DNA from: Streptomyces spongiae
Lineage (GTDB): Bacteria > Actinomycetota > Actinomycetes > Streptomycetales > Streptomycetaceae
Assembly: GCF_009377185.1 (NCBI RefSeq)
Contig: NZ_VJZC01000039.1
Coordinates: forward strand, 1-38,402
DNA: 38,402 bases
Direction of reading: 5' to 3'
The translations under genes and the position numbers were made by a program. Shown here one piece after another: positions 8,910 to 17,555 of this stretch. A model generated the notes under the pieces. The model made no database searches. It was not told the origin of the DNA and worked only from the letters and a program-made list of their open reading frames with translations. Position 1 is the first letter of the stretch. Each line of letters opens with the position of its first letter.

Positions 8910-9953
8910 ATGACCACCACTGTCGCCGCATACGCCGCCCCCTCCGCCAAGGCTCCGCTGGAGCGGACCACCATCGAGCGTCGTGAGGTCGGCGAGTGCG
9001 ACGTCCTGATAGACATCAAGTTCACCGGTATCTGCCACTCCGACATCCACCAGGCCCGCGATGGCTGGAGCGAGGGCATCTTCCCGATGGTCCCCGGCCA
9101 CGAGATCACCGGTCTCGTCGAGGCGGTCGGCTCCGGTGTCACCAAGTTCGCGGTCGGCGACCGCGTGGGCGTCGGCTGTCTGATCGACTCGTGCCGCGAG
9201 TGCGAGAACTGCGAGGCCGGCCTGGAGCAGTACTGCCACAAGGGCCCCATCGGCACCTACAACGCCCTCGACAAGAACGGTGAGCCGGCCTACGGCGGCT
9301 ACTCCGAGAAGATCGTCGTCGACGAGAACTACACGTTCCGCATCCCCGACGGCCTCTCCCTCGACGTGGCCGCGCCGCTGCTCTGCGCCGGCATCACCAC
9401 GTACTCCCCGCTCAAGCACTGGAACGCCGGCCCCGGCAAGAAGGTCGCGATCGTCGGCATGGGCGGCCTCGGCCACATGGGCGTCAAGATCGCGCACGCG
9501 CTCGGCGCCGAGGTGACCGTACTGTCGCAGTCGCTGCGCAAGAAGGAGGACGGCCTGAAGCTGGGCGCCTCGCACTACTACGCGACCAGCGACGAAGCCA
9601 CCTTCACGGAGCTGCGCGGCACCTTCGACATCATCCTGTCCACGGTCTCCGCCCCGCTGAACCTGGACGTCTACCTCTCCCTCCTCAAGACGGACGGCGC
9701 GTTCCTGAACGTGGGCGGCCCCGAGGAGCCCGTCGCGCTGAACCTGTTCTCGGTGATGGCAGGCCGCAAGACCCTCGCCGGCTCCGGCATCGGCGGTATC
9801 CCGGAGACCCAGGAGATGCTGGACTTCTGCGCCGAGCACGGCCTGGGTGCGGAGATCGAGCTGATCAGCGCCTCGGAGATCAACGACGCGTACGAGCGGG
9901 TCCTGGCGAGCGACGTCCGCTACCGCTTCGTGATCGACACCGCGACGATCTGA
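8910..9953 (+). CDS. Zinc-dependent NAD(P) alcohol dehydrogenase
   Basis: The protein has 347 residues from ATG 8910, with TGAGGAGA 8 bases upstream. Catalytic zinc ligands are Cys42 (GICHSD), His64-Glu65 (PGHE) and a later Cys in [12 protein letters not shown]. The structural zinc uses Cys95, 98, 101 and 109. The nucleotide site is GMGGLGHMG, and the profile is that of the cinnamyl-alcohol/YahK-like branch, which reduces or oxidises a broad range of aldehydes and alcohols, usually with NADP(H). It is transcribed alone, divergent from the MmyB-type regulator, and closed by a strong terminator at 9966. Confidence 0.95.
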   Translation: MTTTVAAYAAPSAKAPLERTTIERREVGECDVLIDIKFTGICHSDIHQARDGWSEGIFPMVPGHEITGLVEAVGSGVTKFAVGDRVGVGCLIDSCRECENCEAGLEQYCHKGPIGTYNALDKNGEPAYGGYSEKIVVDENYTFRIPDGLSLDVAAPLLCAGITTYSPLKHWNAGPGKKVAIVGMGGLGHMGVKIAHALGAEVTVLSQSLRKKEDGLKLGASHYYATSDEATFTELRGTFDIILSTVSAPLNLDVYLSLLKTDGAFLNVGGPEEPVALNLFSVMAGRKTLAGSGIGGIPETQEMLDFCAEHGLGAEIELISASEINDAYERVLASDVRYRFVIDTATI

Positions 9954-9965
9954 CCCTGTCGCGAA

Positions 9966-10007
9966 CGGTGAGGGCCCCGGCGGGTGGTGAACGCGGGGCC
10001 CTCACCG
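9966..10007 (+). terminator. Strong hairpin terminator after the alcohol dehydrogenase
   Basis: A perfect 14-bp stem, CGGTGAGGGCCCCG (9966-9979) with its complement at 9994-10007, and a 14-base loop, 12 bases after the stop codon. There is no strong T run, but the stem is very stable. Confidence 0.75.
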
Positions 10008-10142
10008 CTGTCAGGAAGGGTCAGGGACAGCGGTAGAGGCCAGGAGCGGAGGGAGTCCCGCGGCGCCACCAGATCGGTCCCCACCAGAGCAGCACCACCC
10101 CTCAACGACGAGCCGATGAGCGGCAGTTGAGACTCACGAGTG

Positions 10143-10290
10143 GGCCGGCGCGCCGACTGGGGCGTGCCCAGCAGCACGAACCCGATCGGCTCGGCGACCG
10201 CCTCCGGCGTGGCCATGATGACCTCCGCGTCACCCTCGTAGGCGTGGTGGACGCGGCGGAGCCCGAGGTCGGCGTCGGTGATGACACGCC
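10143..10290 (-). pseudogene. Coding-like fragment, family not recognised
   Basis: In the 640-base gap between the dehydrogenase and the cupin dioxygenase, one minus frame has strongly biased codons and a protein-like sequence (VHHAYEGDAEVIM, then EPIGFVLLGTP). I cannot name the family. It has no clear start and loses coding character on both sides, so it is more likely a remnant than a gene. The rest of the gap, 10008-10142 and 10291-10594, shows nothing convincing apart from the ribosome binding site of the next gene. Confidence 0.3.
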
Positions 10291-10594
10291 GTGGAGGACG
10301 CCGTACGCGGCCCCGCCGGGGAGGTGCGTATCCGAGTGGGCCAACCGCGGTGCCACAGCGGCGTGTTGTGGGCTGTCCGGTTCCTGACGGCCAGTGGCGC
10401 ATCGTGGCTGTGAGCACCGAGCATCGGCCGACGACCTGACCGGCGCGGTCGTTCTCGGCGGGCGCGCCAGCCTGGTCGTGAGCCCCGTCGGCGTGTGTCC
10501 ACATTCTGCAAGCGGTCATGTCTGCCACGGGAAAGAGGACACGTCTCCCTGCGGGATTCACTCCGGGAAGCCCGCGACGGAGGAGACCGTTCAC

Positions 10595-11128
10595 ATGCCC
10601 GACTTGCCCACCGGAGAGTTCTGGAAGGACCTCAGGCCGATCGAGAACTCCTTCCGCCCCGACGCCCTCCCCGAGGTCTACCTGTCCAAGGTGGCCACGG
10701 ACGACGACCGCTATTACGTGCCGTTCACCGAGACCGTCGGCTCCCGCCCGCTGTGGATCAACGTCAAGGACAACAGCTGGGCCGACATCCTGCGGGCCAA
10801 AGAGGCGGGGCTGGTCAACCGGCACTACCACCCGCACGAGGTGTTCGCGTACGCGATCTCCGGCAAGTGGGGCTATCTGGAGCGGCTCTGGACGGCGACC
10901 GCGGGCGACTTCGTCTACGAGGCCCCGGGCGAGGGGCACACACTGGTCGCCTACGACAGCGACGAGCCGATGAAGGCGTTCTTCATCGTCAAGGGCCCGC
11001 TCGTCTGGCTGGACGAGAACGGCGAGCCCGACGGCTTCTTCGACGTGCACGACTACATCAAGATGTGCCGCGAGCACTACGAGAAGGTCGGGCTCGGCGC
11101 CGACCACGTCAACTCCCTGTTCCGCTGA
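10595..11128 (+). CDS. 2,4'-dihydroxyacetophenone dioxygenase-like cupin
   Basis: The protein has 177 residues from ATG 10595, with GGAGGAG 9 bases upstream. It is a compact cupin related to the 2,4'-dihydroxyacetophenone dioxygenase (DAD) family, Fe-dependent enzymes that cleave a C-C bond in the acetyl side chain. Visible features are the opening EVYLSKVATDDDRYYVPFTE, the metal motif NRHYHPHEVFAYAISGKW and the later His of GEGHTLV. In other actinobacteria relatives often sit beside acetoin/butanediol dehydrogenase-like genes, so the real substrate here may not be the namesake. The genes directly downstream are broken, which leaves this as the only intact enzyme of its operon. Confidence 0.85.
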   Translation: MPDLPTGEFWKDLRPIENSFRPDALPEVYLSKVATDDDRYYVPFTETVGSRPLWINVKDNSWADILRAKEAGLVNRHYHPHEVFAYAISGKWGYLERLWTATAGDFVYEAPGEGHTLVAYDSDEPMKAFFIVKGPLVWLDENGEPDGFFDVHDYIKMCREHYEKVGLGADHVNSLFR

Positions 11129-11180
11129 GCGCCATGACGGAAACCGTCGTCGCTCCGGATACCAGTCACGAAGGGGCCCG

Positions 11181-11663
11181 GTGAAGGCGGCCCTCTGGTA
11201 CGGGGCGAGGGATGTCCGCGTCGAGGACGTGGGGGTGACGCCGCCCGGGCCCGGCGAGGTCGTCCCGGGGGACCGGGTGGCGGTGGAGCCGCACTACCGG
11301 TGCGGCAGTTGCCCGCGGTGCCCCGCGGGGGAGTACAACATCTGCCGGCATTCCGGGTTCGCCGGGCGAGCCTGCCGCCGTCGCGCTGCACGCGGTGCGG
11401 CGGGCCGAGATCTGTCCCGGTGAGACCGCCGTCCTCGGCCTGGGACCGCTCGGACTGCTTGCGACCCAGCTGGCGGCCCTGTACGGCGCGGGGCGCATCG
11501 CCGCGAGCCGGCTCTCCGCCCGGGAGCCGCCGAGACCAGTACAGACCTCGCCGAGGTGAACAGACGATCATGAAAAGTGTGGGATATCGCGCACTGGAGC
11601 ACGTCGTACGGGACGGATTCGAGGCGCTGCTGCGCGGAGAGGAGCAGGTCAAAGTGCTGGCGG
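11181..11663 (+). pseudogene. Broken 2,3-butanediol dehydrogenase
   Basis: The pieces follow the order of a butanediol dehydrogenase but with parts missing. MKAALWYGARDVRVEDV runs directly into PGDRVAVEPHYRCGSCPRC and YNICRHSGF, so the catalytic zinc region between them is deleted. In another frame from 11368 comes AVALHAVRRAEICPGETAVL with GLGPLGLLA, the Rossmann segment. From 11570 comes the C-terminus, HVVRDGFEALLRGEEQVKVL. At least two deletions and one frameshift have occurred. The 17-codon frame at 11134-11184 between it and the cupin gene may be another scrap. The product cannot be active. Confidence 0.8.
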
Positions 11664-11785
11664 GGCGGCGGGCGTTCGTGACGGGTGTAACGTCCGGAAT
11701 CGGCGCAGCCACCGGCGTTCTCGTCGCCGAACCGGGCGCCGTGGTGACCGCACTCGGCCTGCCCCCCGCCGACCCGGCCGACCTG
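11663..11785 (+). pseudogene. N-terminal remnant of a short-chain dehydrogenase
   Basis: Directly fused in frame to the end of the butanediol dehydrogenase remnant is GRRAFVTGVTSGIGAATGVL and then GAVVTALGLP. This is the first 40 or so residues of a short-chain dehydrogenase with its TGxxSGIG cofactor motif. The catalytic Tyr-Lys region is absent, and the sequence runs into the leader of the LAL regulator gene. The junction looks like a deletion that joined two neighbouring genes. Confidence 0.7.
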
Positions 11786-11820
11786 CCGTATCCACGACCG
11801 AGAAGGAGACCGGAGGCCCG

Positions 11821-14794
11821 ATGGTGACGCAGATCGGACGACACCGCGAGGGTTCGGGGCCCGCAAGTGGCGTGGAACGCGGTGATCCGTCCGGTGCGGT
11901 CCCGGTTGCGGCGGTGACTCGCGCCCTGGTCGGCAGGAACGATGCCCTCGCCGGCGTGACGCGGGCGCTGCGGTGCGGGCGATCGCTGGTGCTCATCGAG
12001 GGAGAACCCGGCATCGGCAAGTCCCGGCTGCTGCACGAGGCGCTCACCGCTGTCGCGGACCACGCGGTCCTGCTCGCGCCGTGCCCGCCCGTGCGCGAGC
12101 CGTTCCCCCTGGGGCCGATCGTGGACGGAGTGCGGCGGCTGCGACCGACGCCGTCCGGCCTGAGGCTGACCTCGCTCGCCGGCGCGTTACGGCCGCTGTT
12201 CCCCGAGTGGGCCGACGAGCTGCCGCCGGCACTGGAGGCACTGGAGGACCCGCAGGAAACCCGGCACCGACTGCTGCGCGCGCTGACGGAACTGCTCGAG
12301 CGGCTCGGCGTCGCGACGCTCGTGGTCGAGGACGCGCACTGGGCGGATGCGGCGACGCTGGAATGGCTGCTCACCCTGTGCGCCTCCGGTGAACCGCGCA
12401 TGTCGATCGTGCTGACGTACCGCCCGCACGACGTCCCCGCCGGGTCGTTGCTGCGGCGCCTGACGTCCCGTCGCCCCGTCGGCATGACCCTGACCAGGGT
12501 CGGGATCCAGCCGTTGGACGTGCGGCAGACCGGGGAGCTGGTCCGGTCGATCCTCGGCGCGGACGAGGTCTCCGAGCAGTTCGCCGTGGTGCTGCACCAG
12601 CGCACCGACGGCGTCCCGCTGGCGATAGAGGAAACGATCCGGTCGATGCGGGAGCGCGGCGACATCGTCCACCGGGACGGCGAGTGGATCCGCCGGGCGC
12701 TCGACGAGCTGCACGTGTCACCGACGCTGCGGGATTCGATCCTGGAGCGCGTGGACCGGCTTCCCGTTCAGGCGCGGCGAGTGCTGGAGGCAGCCGCCGT
12801 GCTGGGCGAGCCGGCCGACGTGGCGCTGTTACAGGCGGTCGCCGACGTGGAGGGCGAGGCCGGACGGCGCGGCATCGCCCGCGGCCTCGCCGCGGGTCTG
12901 CTGCGTGACGCGGGCGGTGGCCGGCTGGCGTTCCGGCACGTGCTCGACGCGGAGGCCGTTGCGGAGGCGATCCCGGCGTCGGACCGGTGGCAGCTGCACC
13001 GGCGGGCCGCGGAGAACCTGCGGAACCTTGATCCGCAGCCGGTTGCCCGGCTGATTCGGCACCTGCGCGAAGCCAACGACATGAGCGGCTGGGCCGCCTG
13101 CGGCGAGCAGGCCGCGGACCTGGCCTGGGACTCGGGTGACGACCAGACCGCCGTGGCGCTGCTGCTGGAGGTGTTGACCGAGGTCGAGCACCCGGTGGAG
13201 GCACAGGTCCGCCTGGCGCGGAAGATCGGGCGGTTCACGGCGGCCGGGGGTGCTTCGTTCGCCACCACGGCGACAGGCGTGACGAGCGCACTGCGCTCCG
13301 TCCTGACCCATGCCGACCTCCCGGCGGGTGACCGTGGTGAGATCAGGCTGCTGTTGGGTCGTCTCCTTCTCCAGCTGGGGCAGTTCGACGTCGTCTACCA
13401 GGAGGTCGAGGCCGCTGTGCCCGACCTGGCCGCCCGGCCCGCCCTCGCGGCGAAGGCGATGCTGTCCTTGGCACTACCGCGTGGACCGTGGCCGGCGAGC
13501 GCCCACCTGGCCTGGCTGGTGCGCGCGGACGAACTGATGTCGCAGGTGCGGACTCGGGCGGAGTCGCTGGATCTGACGGCGACCGGGCGTCGATCCTGCT
13601 GATGTTCGGCGAGGAAGCCGGGTGGCAGGTGGCACGTGAGGTCATGAGCGACGCCCGGACCATGGCCGAGCGGCGGCAGATCGCACGCGGCTTGATCAAC
13701 TTGGGTCACATGGCGATCACCTGGGGTCTGTACGAGCAGGCTGAGCAGTTCCTGGCCGACGCCGTCGAGGAGATCCACGCGACCGGCTACCAGCGGCTGC
13801 TCGGCATCGCGCGCAGCACCCAGGCCCGACTGGAGTGGTATGTCGGCGCATGGTCGGGCCTGGCGGACAAGGTCACGGCAGCGGCGGAGTCCGCCGCGAG
13901 CCTGCACGAGGCGAGGATCGAAGCGAGCGGGATCCTCGCACTACTGGACCTCGCCGAAGGGCGCCGGGGCGCGTCCGGACGACGGATGCGCGACCTGCTC
14001 GACGAACCGGCCGGCGCGGCATGGCGGATGCCATGGTCGTCCCCGCCGCGGCCCTGGGCCGCTCGGCCCTGCGACGGCGCAGTCGACGAGGCACTGGACG
14101 TCACGGCGGACCTGGTGGCGACGATCGCGCGGAAAGGCCTGTGGCTGTGGGCGACCGACGTGCTTCCGGTCCGGGTCGAGGCACTTCTCGCCGTCGGTGC
14201 GGACGCGGAAGTCGATTCCCTGCTCGGGCAGTTCGCGGTCTGGCTCGACGAAGTGGACGCACCGACGCCGACCGCCGCACTGGCCACCTGCCGGGCCGTC
14301 GTGGCCGAGGCGAGGCGCAGCGGCGATGCGGCAGAACTGTTCGCCCATGCCGCAGCGGCATGGGCGGCACTGCCGCGACCGTACGACGAACTGCTCGCCC
14401 TCGAGCGGCGCGGCCGATGCCTGATTGTGATGGGTCGTCAGGACGAGGCGCTGCGGCTGCTGTCGGACACCGAGCGCCGGCTGCGCGAACTGGGCGCGAA
14501 GCGGGATCCGACCGGGTCGCCCAGGTGCTGCGCGAGCACGGCACGGAGGTGGTGCGCACCTGGCGGCGTGGACCACTGGGCTACGGTGACCAGTTGTCGC
14601 CCCGGGAGCTGGAGGTGGCCGGGCTGGCCGCGCAGGGCATGACGAACCGGCAGATCGCGGGCACGCTGTACATCAGCCACCGCACGGTCGGGCAGCACCT
14701 GTCCGGGGCGATGCGCAAACTCGGTGTCTCGTCCCGCACCGCGCTGGCGGTGGCGGCATCCAGGGCGGGACTGCTGCCGCCGGAGAAGGAGTGA
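11821..14794 (+). pseudogene. Large LuxR-family (LAL) ATPase regulator, frameshifted
   Basis: A LAL regulator of about 990 codons is spread over different frames. The first frame (11821-13602) holds the ATPase: Walker A GEPGIGKS, Walker B LVVEDAHWAD, and LTYRPHD. Homology passes to a second frame near 13575 (ILLMFGEEAGWQVAREV) with the TPR-like middle part. Near 14510 it passes to a third frame that carries a complete LuxR helix-turn-helix, LSPRELEVAGLAAQGMTNRQ, then ISHRTVGQHL, ending at 14794. Around 14020-14075 a short stretch reads better in the third frame (DAMVVPAAALGRSAL), implying two more, compensating, indels. The start has GGAGG at 11812. All shifts are single-base, so assembly error is possible, but the genes beside it are also damaged. 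Confidence 0.8.
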
Positions 14795-15315
14795 CGCATG
14801 CCGCAGGTGTAGGCCGCTGACTACTCGCCGACGCCGGACTGCGGTGTCGGGCAGTCGAAGTGCGGGCCACTCGGGCTGTCGTGGTGCTGTAACGGTTGCC
14901 GTTTGCCTCCAAGGCGAGGCGGACGCCGCTGACGAGGACCTGTACGTGGACCGTTCCCCGCTGCCTGCAGCCCAGGCTGGAGTCCCGTCAGGCGAACTTG
15001 TCGATCGCGACGACGGTGCCGTCACCCTTGGGCCGCCCCGAGCCGGACGGCGAGGCCGGCGACCGCGCGCGAGACCTGGCGATCCGACACCGGGACCGGT
15101 CGGCGCGTCACTTGGCACGGTGTGATCGCCGTGACGGCGGTCGGTGACGACCGGAGTGAGAGCCCGTATGCCGACCTGACCGGGAGGCGACGGACGGCAG
15201 ACGGCGATCGGTGGCCCTCGCCCGAAGGAGAGCACCGATCGCCGCCGGCGCGTCTGGATGGTGTCCGAAGCGGTACCGTCAGGGGCTGTGGACCACCACT
15301 ACCCCGCGGTGATCG
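14795..15315. other. Degraded intergenic region
   Basis: No intact gene. On the minus strand around 15000-15110 the pieces VSDRQVSRAVAGLAVRLG and, one frame over, DGTVVAIDKFA followed by a stop look like the frameshifted end of a lost gene that I cannot name. The rest has no consistent coding bias. Confidence 0.4.
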
Positions 15316-15560
15316 TCACCTGATCCCGAAGGCGCGCTCCACAGTCTGGTCGACCGAGTGCCCGTTCCCGTCGGTCGCCACGGTGCGCAGGCTCGCGTAC
15401 TTCGGCGTGTGCGTGCCGCCGGGAACCTTGAGCGTTGCCTTCCACTTGCCGGTCGTACCTGTCGGGGCCAGCGCGAGCCCGCTCCAGGTCTGACCGTCGT
15501 CGTAGGAGATCCACGACTGCACCTTGGTGATCTCCGCCTCGCCGGTTCGCGTGGGCTGCG
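15316..15560 (-). pseudogene. C-terminal remnant of a second S8-type peptidase
   Basis: The minus frame reads ITKVQSWISYDDGQTWSGL, then GKWKATLKVPGG, then YASLRTVATDGNGHSVDQT and ends ERAFGIR. This matches the last domain of large secreted Streptomyces S8 peptidases, where SYDDGKTW is followed by SLRATATDxxGNxVxQTxxRAY. Upstream (to about 15740) the frame stays open but loses homology. No protease domain is present. It is on the opposite strand from the remnant at 7130-7591 and represents a different, more C-terminal piece. Confidence 0.65.
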
Positions 15561-15804
15561 CTTCGTAGCGTGAAGACCCGATCCGGAGAGAAGGTCGGGT
15601 CGTAGGAGCCGAAAGACGCAGCTCTGAACCGGAGTTCCGGGCGGGGGCTGTGCGCATGGTGAAAGCGGCCTTCGTCGAGGCCTGGACCGGACCGAAGGAA
15701 CAACGCCGCCGAGGCCGCCGGCACATCTGCGCCATCATGTGCTGCGGCAGCCTTCAGCACATGCTCATGGACTACACGCCCGCACCGAAACGGGGACCCA
15801 CACC

Positions 15805-15905
15805 GAGTACCTGGTCGGCTGACTCCAGCGCGCTCCATTCGACCGGGAGCGGTTCTTCCCCGTGGTCCGCGTGCACCCCGAGACCGGGGAACGGGTCCGG
15901 ACTGG
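15805..15905 (+). pseudogene. Possible remnant of a TauD-like dioxygenase
   Basis: The + frame gives HTEYLVG, a stop, then APFDRERFFPVVRVHPETGE. The VVRVHPETGER segment resembles the conserved VVRTHPETGR-type motif of alpha-ketoglutarate-dependent TauD/TfdA dioxygenases, which precedes their second iron-binding region. Only about 30 residues match and a stop interrupts them. Tentative. Confidence 0.3.
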
Positions 15906-15969
15906 TGCAGGTCGAATGCCGAGCGAGCCCCGGACGGTTGGACCGGGCCCGTCGTGTGCCCGTCTGATT

Positions 15970-16260
15970 TTCAGTTGTGGTCACCAGCGGACATACACGT
16001 GCGGGCGGCGATCCGGTCCGCTGTCGCTGAAGGTGTCGGCGAACGGGGTGGTGATCACCACCTTGCCGGGGTAGGCGGGCACCAGCGGGTCGGTGACGGA
16101 TGCGGGGCGTCAATTTCCACCAGACCTTGTCGTTCACGCCGTAGTTGGTGGTGTCGTTGCTGGCGCCCGCGATCCGGTCGACGGCCGCAGCCTGTATGGC
16201 CTTTGTAGGGGCTGGGCGATGATCGGCGCCGCGACGCATCGGCACCCGCGAGATCAACAG
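15970..16260 (-). pseudogene. Unassigned C-terminal remnant
   Basis: Two minus frames look like one broken gene end. One reads IQAAAVDRIAGASNDTTNYG and then VNDKVWWKLTP. The other reads DPLVPAYPGKVVITTPFADT, then PDRRPHVYVRW and a stop near 15976. Codon bias is strong in both, so this was probably a real secreted or surface protein, but I cannot name the family. A frameshift near 16105 separates the pieces. Confidence 0.4.
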
Positions 16261-16361
16261 TCGATAACCGGCACGCCGCCGACCGAGCCGCGCCGCTGAC
16301 CCCGCTCCTCCGATCCCAGGCAGAGGCCGCGCGGGGCCGCGCCAAGCCGGACAAGCATTGA

Positions 16362-16411
16362 GAATTAATAATGATTAATTCTTGACGTGGCTGAAAGTCG
16401 CTACCCATACT
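16362..16411 (+). promoter_or_regulatory. Promoter and AT-rich operator of the sugar operon
   Basis: GAATTAAT (16362-16369) and ATTAATTC (16374-16381) make a perfect inverted repeat around AATG, strikingly AT-rich for this genome. It directly abuts TTGACG (16382-16387), which pairs with CATACT (16406-16411) at 18 bases, a good vegetative promoter. The ABC lipoprotein gene starts 70 bases further on. A regulator bound upstream of the -35 could activate or repress; no regulator gene lies within the operon. Confidence 0.75.
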
Positions 16412-16480
16412 CGGAGCACACACCGCAGTGCCCCGATCTGCACTCCTTGCGGTGATTGCCCTTCGGTCTGGAGTGTTGCT

Positions 16481-17473
16481 ATGAGCTTGGCCAGACATCG
16501 GACATGGCACGTCCTCATCCTCACCCTGGTCCTGACAGGGCTCGCCGCGACCGGATGCGGTGGCCGCGTGGGTGAGGGCGGGCGAGTGGGGCTGGTCTAT
16601 ATGGACGCCCAGGGCTACTACGCCGGTGTACGCAAAGGCATGCTGGACTCCTCGCGGAAGCTGGGCGAGGACGTGCAGATCCTCGAGATCAACGCTCAGG
16701 GCGATGCTTCGAAGGAGAGCAGGTTCGTCGACACGGTGAGCTCGGCGGGTGTGAAGGCGCTGGTCATGTCACCGGTTTCCACCACTGCCTCGATCCCTGC
16801 GGTAAAGCTCGCCCACGACAGCGGCGTCAAGGTGATCTGCTACAACACCTGCCTCACCGATGAGGCGACCCGCAAGTACGTCAGCGCCTGGATCCTCGGC
16901 GACCCGGTCAAGTTCGGGGAGTTGGCCGGGGCGAAGGCCGCAGAGTACTTCGTCTCCCGCCACATCACCGCCCCGCGGATCGGCGTCATCAACTGCGAAA
17001 CGGTCGAGGTTTGTCGACAGCGCCGGGCCGGCTTCGAGAGGGCGCTGTTCGCCCGGCTCCCCAAGGCCCGCATCGTCGCCAACCAACAGGGCACGACCAT
17101 CGACTCCGCGGTCCAGGTCGCCGACCGGGTACTGACCGCGCACCACGGCCTCGACGCCTTTTACGGCGAGTCCGGCGGCGCGACGATGGGGGCCGTCAAG
17201 GCCGTCCGTCAGCGCGGCCTCATCGGCAAGACCGTGGTCTTCGGCAGCGACATGACGACCGACCTGGCCCACGAACTGGTCGACAACCGGATCCTCAAGG
17301 CCGATGTCGACATCTCGGGGCGGGTCGTGGGCAAGCTGGCCGCCCGCACGACGGCACAGGTGATCAGCGGCGAGAAACTCGGCTCTCAGATCGTCGCGGC
17401 GCCGGTCGAGCTGTACTCCACCCCCCGCCAGGCACGGAAGTGGCTCGACACGCACCCTGACGGCCTGCCCTGA
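16481..17473 (+). CDS. Sugar ABC transporter substrate-binding lipoprotein
   Basis: The protein has 330 residues from ATG 16481 (GGAG 7 bases upstream). It has a lipoprotein signal peptide ending in LAATGC, with Cys26 as the lipidated residue. The mature protein is a periplasmic-binding-protein-like domain of the ribose/galactose (RbsB-like, peripla_BP_4) type, with VGLVYMDAQGYYAGVRKGM at the start, VKALVMSPVSTTA and VFGSDMTT later. It captures a sugar or sugar-like solute at the outer membrane face and delivers it to the permease at 19099. First gene of a five-gene operon. The ligand is not predictable; extra cysteines (CYNTC, CETVEVC) are unusual for the family. Confidence 0.93.
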   Translation: MSLARHRTWHVLILTLVLTGLAATGCGGRVGEGGRVGLVYMDAQGYYAGVRKGMLDSSRKLGEDVQILEINAQGDASKESRFVDTVSSAGVKALVMSPVSTTASIPAVKLAHDSGVKVICYNTCLTDEATRKYVSAWILGDPVKFGELAGAKAAEYFVSRHITAPRIGVINCETVEVCRQRRAGFERALFARLPKARIVANQQGTTIDSAVQVADRVLTAHHGLDAFYGESGGATMGAVKAVRQRGLIGKTVVFGSDMTTDLAHELVDNRILKADVDISGRVVGKLAARTTAQVISGEKLGSQIVAAPVELYSTPRQARKWLDTHPDGLP

Positions 17474-17555
17474 CCGGCACTGAGCCCGTGGTCGGCAGCG
17501 CGCGCCGGGACCAGGGCCGAATCCGTCTCTCCCCACCCGCACCCGTGGAGACACC

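Noticed and set aside
8691..9839. 382-codon minus frame opposite the alcohol dehydrogenase
   Set aside because: The + strand carries an intact zinc dehydrogenase with ribosome binding site and terminator; the minus frame shows no family features.
9920..11107. Minus frame spanning the cupin dioxygenase as a single gene
   Set aside because: Opposite the dioxygenase it is a shadow; only the short part at 10143-10290 has independent coding character.
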